From assembly GCA_900755865.1 (NCBI GenBank), contig CAAEHZ010000253.1, positions 1-5,755 of the forward strand: DNA of 5,755 bases, given 5' to 3'. The stretch comes from Lachnospiraceae bacterium (GTDB lineage Bacteria > Bacillota > Clostridia > Lachnospirales > Lachnospiraceae). This document shows positions 1 through 5,250 of this stretch, piece by piece (within the stretch, counting starts at the first letter, position 1; each line of letters opens with the position of its first letter). The translations under genes were made by a program, and so were the position numbers. The notes beneath the pieces are model-generated. The model was given only the letters and a program-made list of their open reading frames with translations. It was not told where the DNA came from and searched no databases.

Positions 1-27
1 GTAAATCGCTACTTCCTCATGTTTTGC

Positions 28-88
28 GGGTCCCAAGGTCTTTCACCCACTTATGAGCAAGCTCATGTGAGTTCAGACCTTTTGACCC
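28..88. repeat. 61-nt imperfect palindrome (long hairpin), intergenic
   Basis: Outer arms GGGTC (28-32) and GACCC (84-88) pair, followed after a 2x2 mismatch by AAGGTCT (35-41) with AGACCTT (75-81). An inner hairpin is made by ATGAGC (53-58) and GCTCAT (61-66), extended by CAC (48-50) with GTG (67-69) across a 2-nt bulge. No T-run follows on either side, so it is not a standard intrinsic terminator. It looks like a REP-type intergenic palindrome or a structured RNA element. Whether it recurs in the genome cannot be told from this window. Confidence 0.6.
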
Positions 89-107
89 TGATATCATATA
101 AATATGA
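89..107. repeat. Overlapping AT-rich palindromes between two hairpins
   Basis: TGATATCA (89-96) is a perfect 8-bp palindrome. It overlaps TCATAT-AA-ATATGA (94-107), a 6-bp inverted repeat around AA. The pair sits between the hairpin at 28-88 and the one at 113-140. This could be a spacer in a larger repeat unit or a protein site; no function can be assigned. Confidence 0.4.
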
Positions 108-112
108 CTTGC

Positions 113-140
113 GAAAAATATGCTATCAGGCATATTTTTC
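113..140. repeat. Perfect 11-bp hairpin with 6-nt loop
   Basis: GAAAAATATGC (113-123) and GCATATTTTTC (130-140) are exact reverse complements around the loop TATCAG. Read on the plus strand the T-run lies in the 3' arm, and read on the minus strand the same is true, so the structure is terminator-like in both directions but has no separate U-tract. The 3' arm belongs to a 13-bp sequence (134-146) that is repeated exactly at 243-255. Confidence 0.65.
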
Positions 141-179
141 ACACTAATCCCCATTTCTGCGCACTTCTCCAACGCATCT

Positions 180-215
180 CGAGTTTGTGTCAAGTGCGCG
201 CAGACACAAATCTCG
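180..215. repeat. 12-bp bulged hairpin with loop able to pair upstream
   Basis: CGAG (180-183) pairs with CTCG (212-215) and TTTGTGTC (184-191) pairs with GACACAAA (203-210), with one bulged T at 211. The 11-nt loop (192-202) begins AAGTGCGC (192-199), which is the exact reverse complement of GCGCACTT at 159-166. The second pairing interleaves with the first, giving an H-type pseudoknot geometry. This is seen directly in the sequence; whether it forms in RNA or DNA is inference. Confidence 0.55.
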
Positions 216-216
216 C

Positions 217-253
217 GTGTGAAAAATCAGCATATCAATCTGATTTTTCACAC
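217..253 (-). terminator. Perfect 14-bp hairpin at the end of the GDPD gene, probable terminator
   Basis: GTGTGAAAAATCAG (217-230) and CTGATTTTTCACAC (240-253) are exact reverse complements around a 9-nt loop. The last paired base is also the G of the TAG stop codon of the minus-strand GDPD gene, so the hairpin would form directly behind the translated region. The T-run is inside the 3' arm and is followed by CACACGCG, not by further T residues, so it departs from the standard intrinsic terminator. Stability against 3' exonucleases, or membership of a repeat element, are alternatives. Confidence 0.5.
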
Positions 254-1092
254 TATTTTCGTTCCGGCACAAAGCTGTCAAAAATGAAAATGTCAAAATG
301 CTTTTTCGCCTCTGAAAGTTCTTCCTCGCTCTTGATGGTCCAGGCTGCGGCAGTGTTTTTATACAGGCTGCGGCACAGGCGTCTTGACAAAATCTGAGGG
401 TAATGATGGTTATAAGCTACAAAATCCGGCTTTCCAAGGAAATTCAGGAGCAGATTCTGCAATACAAAGTACAGCACTCCCACATATTCCCCTTCCTTCA
501 AAAAGGCATCTGATAACTGCCCTCTCACCAGTTCCGGATGGTTTTTCTTATACCACCGCACTCCCAGCGGATTAAAGGATTCCATGCAATACGCCCCCCG
601 ATAAGCCCGCAGCAGCTTATCTGCAACAGGACAAAGGGACAAATTCGTCCGTTCAATCTTAAATTCCACAATCAGAGGCACCTTTCCATCCACCAGCTTT
701 AACACCTCTTCCAGAGTGGGAATCTTCTGCCCGGAGCCGCAAAGGGAAAACTTCTGCAATTCTTCATAGGTATAGTCACACACCTTGCCCGGTGCCCCGC
801 AGACTCTCTTTAACGTAAAATCATGAAAAACCACAGGAATCCTGTCTTTTGACAACTGGATATCCAGTTCTATTCCAAAGCCTGCCTCCACTGCCTTCCG
901 GAATGCCGCCAGGGAGTTTTCCGGGGCTTCGCTCTGATTGTCATGAAGCCCTCTGTGGGCATACCGCCAATTACAGAAATAAGAGGTGTCCGGCTTATGT
1001 AAAATCCGCGGCATAATCATCAGAAAATACAACACAACCAATACAATTACTATGATTCCCAAAATTTCCAGCACTTCCATTTTTACACTCAT
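253..1092 (-). CDS. Membrane-anchored glycerophosphodiester phosphodiesterase family protein
   Basis: The 279-residue product has a single N-terminal membrane segment (about residues 8-27), then a GDPD TIM-barrel domain running to the end. The family hydrolyses glycerophosphodiesters to sn-glycerol 3-phosphate and an alcohol, using a divalent metal. Key motifs are present: AHRG with H46-R47, PENS with E58, ELD with E75 and D77, VFHD with H90, and the inner-barrel E143/K145. Late in the domain AAAWTIKS fits the usual tryptophan strand. Catalytic residues appear intact. The lack of a cleavable signal suggests an anchored enzyme; which side of the membrane is not resolved. The gene starts 26 nt after the MFS stop and is probably co-transcribed with it. 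The start is uncertain: GAGGA lies almost against ATG 1092 (very short spacing) and about 14 nt from an in-frame ATG at 1080. The stop TAG touches a strong hairpin. Confidence 0.9.
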   Translation of the reverse strand: MSVKMEVLEILGIIVIVLVVLYFLMIMPRILHKPDTSYFCNWRYAHRGLHDNQSEAPENSLAAFRKAVEAGFGIELDIQLSKDRIPVVFHDFTLKRVCGAPGKVCDYTYEELQKFSLCGSGQKIPTLEEVLKLVDGKVPLIVEFKIERTNLSLCPVADKLLRAYRGAYCMESFNPLGVRWYKKNHPELVRGQLSDAFLKEGEYVGVLYFVLQNLLLNFLGKPDFVAYNHHYPQILSRRLCRSLYKNTAAAWTIKSEEELSEAKKHFDIFIFDSFVPERK

Positions 1093-1118
1093 TTCCTCAC
1101 ATGTTTTTCAATTTTTTA

Positions 1119-2411
1119 TCAGTCATCCACATCGAAATGTTCCAGAATACTTTCCTTCTTCCGGGGCTTTACATCGCCATGCCGCACCTGTGTCATGGTA
1201 CAGAATGCCAGAACCGCAAACACAAAGGCATAGGGGAACAGGGTTCTGTAGGAAACATTCTCCAGCAGGGCACCGGATAAAATCGGCGTTACCACCTGTG
1301 CCGCCATGGAAAAGGTATAATAGGTTCCCGTGTATTTTCCGATATCACTTCCCTGACTCATAGCAACAATCATAGGATAGGAATTTACGTTAATCGCCGC
1401 CCATCCGATACCAATCAGCGCAAAGGCAATGTTAATCCACAGGTGATATTCATTCACAAAAACCGCCGCCAGATAACAGACTGCCATCATGAGAACACCG
1501 CCCATAATAGTCTTTTTTCTGCCGATTTTCGCTGAAACAGCGCCAATGGGGATATAGCTCAGAATCGCTGCCACAGTTGCCACCATCAGACAGTTGGCAA
1601 AGCTTCCACCCTCCATCTTCCATACAACCCTTGTATACCGGGAAAACGCCGTGGTAACTGCATTATAGGCAGTAAACCAGAAAAAGATGGAAAGGAGCAT
1701 AAAGACCATACTTTTCTTTACCTCCCGGGGCAGCCCACATGGTATTTCTTTTTCCGTACTATCCGGTGCTGCCTTTTCTCTTATTTGTTCTGTTTCCTCT
1801 ATTTTCCGGCGCAGCCTGTTCTCCCGGACGGTCAGAAGCAGAATCACCACCGCTCCCACCATCACGCCTGCGATGCTCAGGAACAATCCTGTGTAATCCG
1901 GCCTTTCCCCTCCGCCTACCAGTACCTTAATCATAATCAGGGCATAGACACCGCCTACCGCTCCCATCAGATTTATCACTGCATTGGCACGGCTTCTTAA
2001 GGAGTTCGGCGTCAAATCCGGCATCAGCGCCACAGCCGGAGAACGGTACAGCCCCATGGAAACCAGTGTTGCAAACAAAGCTCCCACAAAAAGCACCAGA
2101 TTCTGCGTTCTGTCTGCCACAGGCAGCAACAGCATAAAGCAGACCGCCAGTACCGTTCCCACTAAAATAAAGGGTGTCCGCTTTCCAAGAGGTGTTTCTG
2201 TCTTATCGGAAAGGGTTCCAAACAGAGGCAGCAAAAACAGCGCCAGCACATTATCCATCGCCATCAGACCCCCTGTCACCGTTTCTCCCAGTCCAAAGGT
2301 ATTTTGCAGTATCAGGGGAATAATGTTGTCATACATCTGCCAGAACGCACAAATACTCAAAAAAGCAAGTCCCACAAAAAATGTCCTTTTGTAATTCAAT
2401 TTTTCCTGCAT
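1119..2411 (-). CDS. MFS transporter (SLC45/GPH-like, 12 TM), substrate unknown
   Basis: The 430-residue product (from ATG 2411) has about twelve hydrophobic membrane segments in two halves separated by a charged cytoplasmic loop (about residues 196-234). The loop after TM2 carries a motif-A relative, G65-T-L-S-D69 followed by PLGKRTPF (74-81). ALMPDLTP (128-135) and the following LRSRANAVINLMG resemble SLC45-type or sugar-porter-like MFS proteins of Firmicutes. Acidic residues within membrane segments (D28, D53) could serve proton or cation coupling. The second half repeats the motif-A position as AKIGRKK. The C-terminus is short, charged and cytoplasmic. The preferred start is ATG 2411, with GGAGGGG 5 nt upstream; a second in-frame ATG at 2441 also has a good SD. 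The GDPD gene follows, which hints at a linked substrate. The substrate, direction of transport and coupling ion are not determined by the sequence. Confidence 0.88.
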   Translation of the reverse strand: MQEKLNYKRTFFVGLAFLSICAFWQMYDNIIPLILQNTFGLGETVTGGLMAMDNVLALFLLPLFGTLSDKTETPLGKRTPFILVGTVLAVCFMLLLPVADRTQNLVLFVGALFATLVSMGLYRSPAVALMPDLTPNSLRSRANAVINLMGAVGGVYALIMIKVLVGGGERPDYTGLFLSIAGVMVGAVVILLLTVRENRLRRKIEETEQIREKAAPDSTEKEIPCGLPREVKKSMVFMLLSIFFWFTAYNAVTTAFSRYTRVVWKMEGGSFANCLMVATVAAILSYIPIGAVSAKIGRKKTIMGGVLMMAVCYLAAVFVNEYHLWINIAFALIGIGWAAINVNSYPMIVAMSQGSDIGKYTGTYYTFSMAAQVVTPILSGALLENVSYRTLFPYAFVFAVLAFCTMTQVRHGDVKPRKKESILEHFDVDD

Positions 2412-2416
2412 TGATA

Positions 2417-2425
2417 CCCCTCCTT
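2417..2425 (-). promoter_or_regulatory. Ribosome binding site for MFS start at 2411
   Basis: On the minus strand AAGGAGGGG is followed by a 5-nt spacer and ATG at 2411. It is the stronger of two SD sequences and supports the shorter 430-residue protein beginning MQEKLNYK. Confidence 0.7.
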
Positions 2426-2447
2426 CTTTTACTATTTTCATAATACA

Positions 2448-2456
2448 TCCTCCCCT
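2448..2456 (-). promoter_or_regulatory. Second, upstream ribosome binding site for an alternative MFS start at 2441
   Basis: On the minus strand AGGGGAGGA is followed by a 6-nt spacer and an in-frame ATG at 2441. Initiation here would add ten residues (MKIVKEGGVS) to the transporter. The codons of that extension contain the second SD, so the extension is partly forced by the RBS sequence (KEGG is encoded by AAAGAAGGAGGG). Confidence 0.5.
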
Positions 2457-2500
2457 TTCCCATTTCAAGAAAAATCCATGTAAAACATCCCGCTAATCAC

Positions 2501-2520
2501 GATATTTTCCTTGAAAAATC
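2501..2520. promoter_or_regulatory. 20-bp imperfect palindrome overlapping the ABC-F -35 box, possible operator
   Basis: GAT-A-TTTT (2501-2508) pairs with GAAA-A-ATC (2513-2520) with one A/A mismatch and one G-T pair, around CCTT. The right half includes most of the -35 hexamer at 2511-2516. The divergent layout makes this a plausible regulator site, but AT-rich palindromes also arise by chance. Confidence 0.25.
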
Positions 2521-2538
2521 AACGGTTTCATGTATAAT
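2511..2538 (+). promoter_or_regulatory. Sigma-70-type promoter for the ABC-F/PHP unit
   Basis: TTGAAA (2511-2516; 5 of 6 to consensus) and a perfect TATAAT (2533-2538) are separated by 16 bp. Transcription would start near 2545, leaving a leader of about 75 nt before the ABC-F start at 2620. Confidence 0.7.
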
Positions 2539-2559
2539 TGAAATTGTGTGCCCCGAAAA

Positions 2560-2577
2560 CTGTTTTTACGAAAACGG
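2560..2577 (+). other. Leader hairpin in the ABC-F 5' UTR
   Basis: CTGTTTT (2560-2566) can pair with AAAACGG (2571-2577), with one G-T pair, around a TACG loop. CGAAAAC occurs twice (2554-2560 and 2569-2575), so the GTTTT strand has two possible partners, although pairing with the first copy would leave almost no loop. A second weak hairpin, TGCGC (2584-2588) with GCGCA (2601-2605), lies just before the RBS. No T-run follows, so attenuation is not shown. Confidence 0.3.
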
Positions 2578-2619
2578 AAGTAATGCGCGCAAAAGAATAT
2601 GCGCAGAAATGAGGTTTAT

Positions 2620-4257
2620 ATGATTAGTGCAAATAATGTAACCTACAGAGTGGGAAAAAAAGCTCTGTTTGAAGATGTCAACATTAAATTTACCGAAGGA
2701 AACTGTTATGGTCTGATTGGTGCAAACGGTGCGGGAAAGTCCACCTTTTTAAAGATTCTTTCCGGCAAGCTGGAAACCACCAAGGGCGATATTGTCATCA
2801 CTCCCGGACAGCGTCTTTCCGTTCTGGAGCAGGACCACTTCAAATATGATGACTATAATGTTATGGATACGGTCATCATGGGAAATGAACGCCTGTATCA
2901 GATTATGAAGGAAAAGGATGCCATTTATGCCAAGGAAGATTTTTCCGATGAGGACGGCATCCGCGCCAGCGAATTAGAGGCGGAATTTGCCGAGATGGAC
3001 GGCTGGGAAGCAGAATCCAACGCCGCTATGCTCTTAAATGGTCTTGGTATTGATACCTCCTACCACTATTCCCTGATGAAGGATTTGGACGGTAACTTAA
3101 AGGTAAAGGTTCTGCTGGCAAAGGCTCTGTTTGGCAATCCGGACATTCTTCTTCTGGATGAGCCTACCAACCACCTCGACCTGGATGCTATCGCATGGCT
3201 GGAGGACTTCCTGATTGATTTTGAAAATACGGTTATCGTGGTTTCCCATGACCGTTATTTCTTAAATAAGGTCTGCACCCATACAGCAGATATTGATTAC
3301 GGCAAAATCCAGTTGTACGCCGGAAACTATGATTTCTGGTATGAATCCAGCCAGCTTCTTATCAAGCAGATGAAGGAAGCCAACAAGAAAAAGGAAGAAA
3401 AGATTAAGGAATTACAGGAATTTATTTCCCGGTTCTCCGCAAACGCTTCCAAATCCAAGCAGGCAACCTCAAGAAAACGTGCGCTGGAAAAAATTGAGCT
3501 GGATGAAATCAGACCTTCCAGCAGAAAGTATCCCTATATTGATTTCAGACCTGACCGTGAAATCGGCAACGAGGTATTGACCGTAGAACACTTAAGCAAG
3601 ACCATTAACGGCGAAAAGGTATTAAACGATATTTCCTTTGTTGTGGGACATGATGACAAGATTGCCTTCGTAGGCAGCCAGGAGCTGGCAAAGACCACTC
3701 TCTTCCAGATTCTGATGGGAGAACTGGAGCCGGATGAGGGCAGCTTTAAATGGGGTGTTACTACCTCCCAGGCATATTTCCCCAAGGACAATACCGCAGA
3801 ATTTGATAACGACTTAACCATTACAGACTGGCTGACCGGCTACTCTCCCGTCAAGGATGTCACCTATGTAAGAGGTTTTCTGGGACGTATGCTCTTTGCC
3901 GGAGAAGACGGTGTGAAAAAGGTAAAGGTACTCTCCGGAGGAGAAAAGGTGCGCTGCCTGCTTTCCAAAATGATGATTAGCGGTGCCAACTGTCTTGTAC
4001 TGGATGAGCCCACCAACCATCTTGACATGGAATCCATCACAGCCCTGAACAACGGACTGATTAAGTTCCCCGGTGTTGCACTCTTCTCCTGCCATGACCA
4101 TCAGTTTGTGCAGACTACCGCAAACCGTATTATGGAGCTTCTGCCTGACGGCGGCCTGATTGACAAAATCACTACCTATGACGATTATCTGGCAAGTGAT
4201 GAAATGGCAAGAAAACGTACTGTCTTTACTGCTGATAAGGAAGACGATGATATTTAA
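2620..4257 (+). CDS. ykpA: ABC-F family ribosome-associated ATPase, YkpA/YbiT type
   Basis: The 545-residue protein has two ABC ATPase domains joined by a charged helical linker and no membrane segments, the ABC-F plan; these proteins bind the ribosomal E-site and influence translation. Domain 1 has Walker A GANGAGKST (34-42), a degenerate signature LDGNLK (156-161), Walker B DEPTNHLD (180-187) and H210. The linker (about 235-310) starts GNYDFWYE and continues with a Lys/Glu-rich coiled coil, the P-site tRNA interaction region. Domain 2 (from about 318) has an unusual Walker A GSQELAKTT (352-360), signature LSGGEK (438-443), Walker B D462-E463 and H492. Length and N-terminus (ISANNVTYRVGKKALFEDV) match the YkpA/YbiT subgroup, a housekeeping group and not the drug-resistance ABC-Fs. 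Start 2620 is chosen because GAGG (2611-2614) lies 5 nt upstream; ATG 2599 is in frame but lacks an SD. The tail is acidic (KEDDDI). The PHP gene follows closely. Confidence 0.93.
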   Translation: MISANNVTYRVGKKALFEDVNIKFTEGNCYGLIGANGAGKSTFLKILSGKLETTKGDIVITPGQRLSVLEQDHFKYDDYNVMDTVIMGNERLYQIMKEKDAIYAKEDFSDEDGIRASELEAEFAEMDGWEAESNAAMLLNGLGIDTSYHYSLMKDLDGNLKVKVLLAKALFGNPDILLLDEPTNHLDLDAIAWLEDFLIDFENTVIVVSHDRYFLNKVCTHTADIDYGKIQLYAGNYDFWYESSQLLIKQMKEANKKKEEKIKELQEFISRFSANASKSKQATSRKRALEKIELDEIRPSSRKYPYIDFRPDREIGNEVLTVEHLSKTINGEKVLNDISFVVGHDDKIAFVGSQELAKTTLFQILMGELEPDEGSFKWGVTTSQAYFPKDNTAEFDNDLTITDWLTGYSPVKDVTYVRGFLGRMLFAGEDGVKKVKVLSGGEKVRCLLSKMMISGANCLVLDEPTNHLDMESITALNNGLIKFPGVALFSCHDHQFVQTTANRIMELLPDGGLIDKITTYDDYLASDEMARKRTVFTADKEDDDI

Positions 4258-4260
4258 GGA
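4256..4260 (+). promoter_or_regulatory. Weak SD between ABC-F and PHP genes
   Basis: AAGGA overlaps the ABC-F stop codon. It lies 2 nt from an in-frame GTG (4263) and 14 nt from ATG 4275, so neither candidate start has ideal spacing. Translation of the PHP gene may depend on coupling to the ABC-F gene. Confidence 0.35.
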
Positions 4261-4274
4261 AAGTGGATGGTTTA

Positions 4275-5180
4275 ATGCAGCCGATTGATTTACATGTTCA
4301 CTCCAACCGCTCAGACGGCACCTTTTCTCCTTCCGAACTTCTGGATTATGCCATGGAGAAGGGGCTTGCCGCCTTTGCCCTGACAGACCACGACACGGTA
4401 GAAGGACTGGATGAGCTTCTCTCCTACGCTGAAACCCTGCGCAGGACGCTCCCTCCCGAAGAAGCAGCCAAAGTTCCTGAGGTCATTCCGGGGATTGAAT
4501 TTTCCACGGAATATCAGGGACAGGATATTCACATTGTGGGACTGGATATTGATTACAGACAGCCGGAATTTTCCACTAAGCTGCAAAGTTTCATAGACTC
4601 CCGCACCAACCGGAACCGGAAAATGTGTAAGCGCTTACGGGAAACCGGCATTGATATTACTTATGAAGCCCTTCTGGAGGCTTTCCCGGATGCCGTTATT
4701 ACCAGAGCCCATTATGCCCGCTTTCTTTTTGAACACGGGTATGTAAAAAGCTTAAAGGAAGCCTTTGACCGCTATGTAGGCGACCATTGCCCCTGTTTTG
4801 TACCAAGGGAAAAGGTCACACCCGTACAGGCTGTGGAACTGATTCTTGCCGCAAAGGGAATCCCGGTTCTCGCCCATCCCATTCTCTATCACATGAGTGA
4901 TGCCAGACTGGATACACTGACCGGGCTTTTAACGGAAACCGGACTGCTGGGCATTGAAGCAATTTACAGCACCTACAAACCCTATGAGGAGCGGCAGATT
5001 CGTGTTCTGGCACAAAAATACAATTTATGTATCAGCGGAGGCAGCGATTTCCACGGTGCAAACAAGCCGGGGCTGGATTTGGGTGTCGGCTACGGAAAAC
5101 TCTTTGTTCCGTATGATGTTTTAACCGCTCTCCGTGAAAGAAATAAAGAGGGAAATAAATCTTCCCACCAAAAAAGCTGA
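4275..5180 (+). CDS. PHP-domain phosphoesterase, TrpH/YciV (RNase AM) type
   Basis: The 301-residue product is a single PHP metallophosphoesterase domain with no signal peptide, so it should be cytosolic. The metal-binding motifs are all present: HVH (H7, H9) with SDGT, ALTDHD with D38, H39 and D40, GIE with E75, H86, RAH with H146, AHP with H201, and GGSDFHG with D258 and H260. This set matches the TrpH/YciV branch, whose members act as 5'-nucleotidase or 3',5'-bisphosphate phosphatase enzymes; E. coli YciV (RNase AM) is a 5'-3' exoribonuclease acting on rRNA 5' ends. The exact substrate here is inferred only. Start ATG 4275 gives the usual N-terminus (PIDLHVHS soon after Met); GTG 4263 would add four residues. 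It sits 17 nt after the ABC-F stop and is probably co-transcribed with it. The TGA stop lies within the following terminator stem. Confidence 0.88.
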   Translation: MQPIDLHVHSNRSDGTFSPSELLDYAMEKGLAAFALTDHDTVEGLDELLSYAETLRRTLPPEEAAKVPEVIPGIEFSTEYQGQDIHIVGLDIDYRQPEFSTKLQSFIDSRTNRNRKMCKRLRETGIDITYEALLEAFPDAVITRAHYARFLFEHGYVKSLKEAFDRYVGDHCPCFVPREKVTPVQAVELILAAKGIPVLAHPILYHMSDARLDTLTGLLTETGLLGIEAIYSTYKPYEERQIRVLAQKYNLCISGGSDFHGANKPGLDLGVGYGKLFVPYDVLTALRERNKEGNKSSHQKS

Positions 5181-5201
5181 CAGATTTTCTGCCAGCTTTT
5201 T
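5171..5201. terminator. Bidirectional intrinsic terminator between convergent genes
   Basis: AAAAAGCTG (5171-5179) pairs with CAGCTTTTT (5193-5201), and after one A/C mismatch CAG (5181-5183) pairs with CTG (5189-5191) around ATTTT. T residues follow on the plus strand and T-rich sequence (from the A-run at 5169-5175) on the minus strand, so it can end both the PHP unit and the minus-strand acidic-protein gene. The PHP stop codon TGA (5178-5180) is inside the left arm. Confidence 0.85.
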
Positions 5202-5250
5202 ATTTTCCACTTTCACTTTAATTTTACCAGTTTCAATTACCCAATTCCGG

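Noticed and set aside
82..110. Possible plus-strand promoter (TTGACC followed by TATAAA-like sequence)
   Set aside because: The two elements are only 9 bp apart (82-87 and 97-102), and nothing at a 16-18 bp distance resembles a -10 box.
113..255. CRISPR array
   Set aside because: There are only two copies of a 13-bp sequence and the other repeats are inverted, with no regular repeat-spacer pattern or cas gene.
104..397. Plus-strand open frame of 97 codons crossing the hairpin region
   Set aside because: It starts within a palindrome, runs over three hairpins and into the antisense of the GDPD gene, and has no SD or recognisable domain.
986..1363. Plus-strand open frame of 125 codons
   Set aside because: It lies opposite the start of the GDPD gene and the end of the MFS gene, has no SD, and its composition (many Pro, His, Arg) is that of an antisense shadow.
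1984..2394. Plus-strand open frame of 136 codons
   Set aside because: Fully antisense to the well-supported MFS gene; rich in Ser, Thr and Val as expected from the reverse of membrane codons, and no SD.
2442..2530. Promoter for the MFS-GDPD unit on the minus strand (TTGATT near 2524)
   Set aside because: No acceptable -10 hexamer at 16-18 bp could be found; the promoter must exist but I cannot place it.
2599..2619. Upstream ATG for the ABC-F gene
   Set aside because: It adds seven residues not typical for the family, has no SD, and the extension contains the GAGG that serves ATG 2620.
3814..4101. Minus-strand open frame inside the ABC-F gene
   Set aside because: Antisense to the conserved second ATPase domain; no SD and no domain.
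2620..4257. Antibiotic-resistance ABC-F (Vga, Lsa, OptrA type)
   Set aside because: The N-terminus, length and linker fit the YkpA/YbiT housekeeping group, and no long resistance-type linker loop or attenuator peptide is seen.
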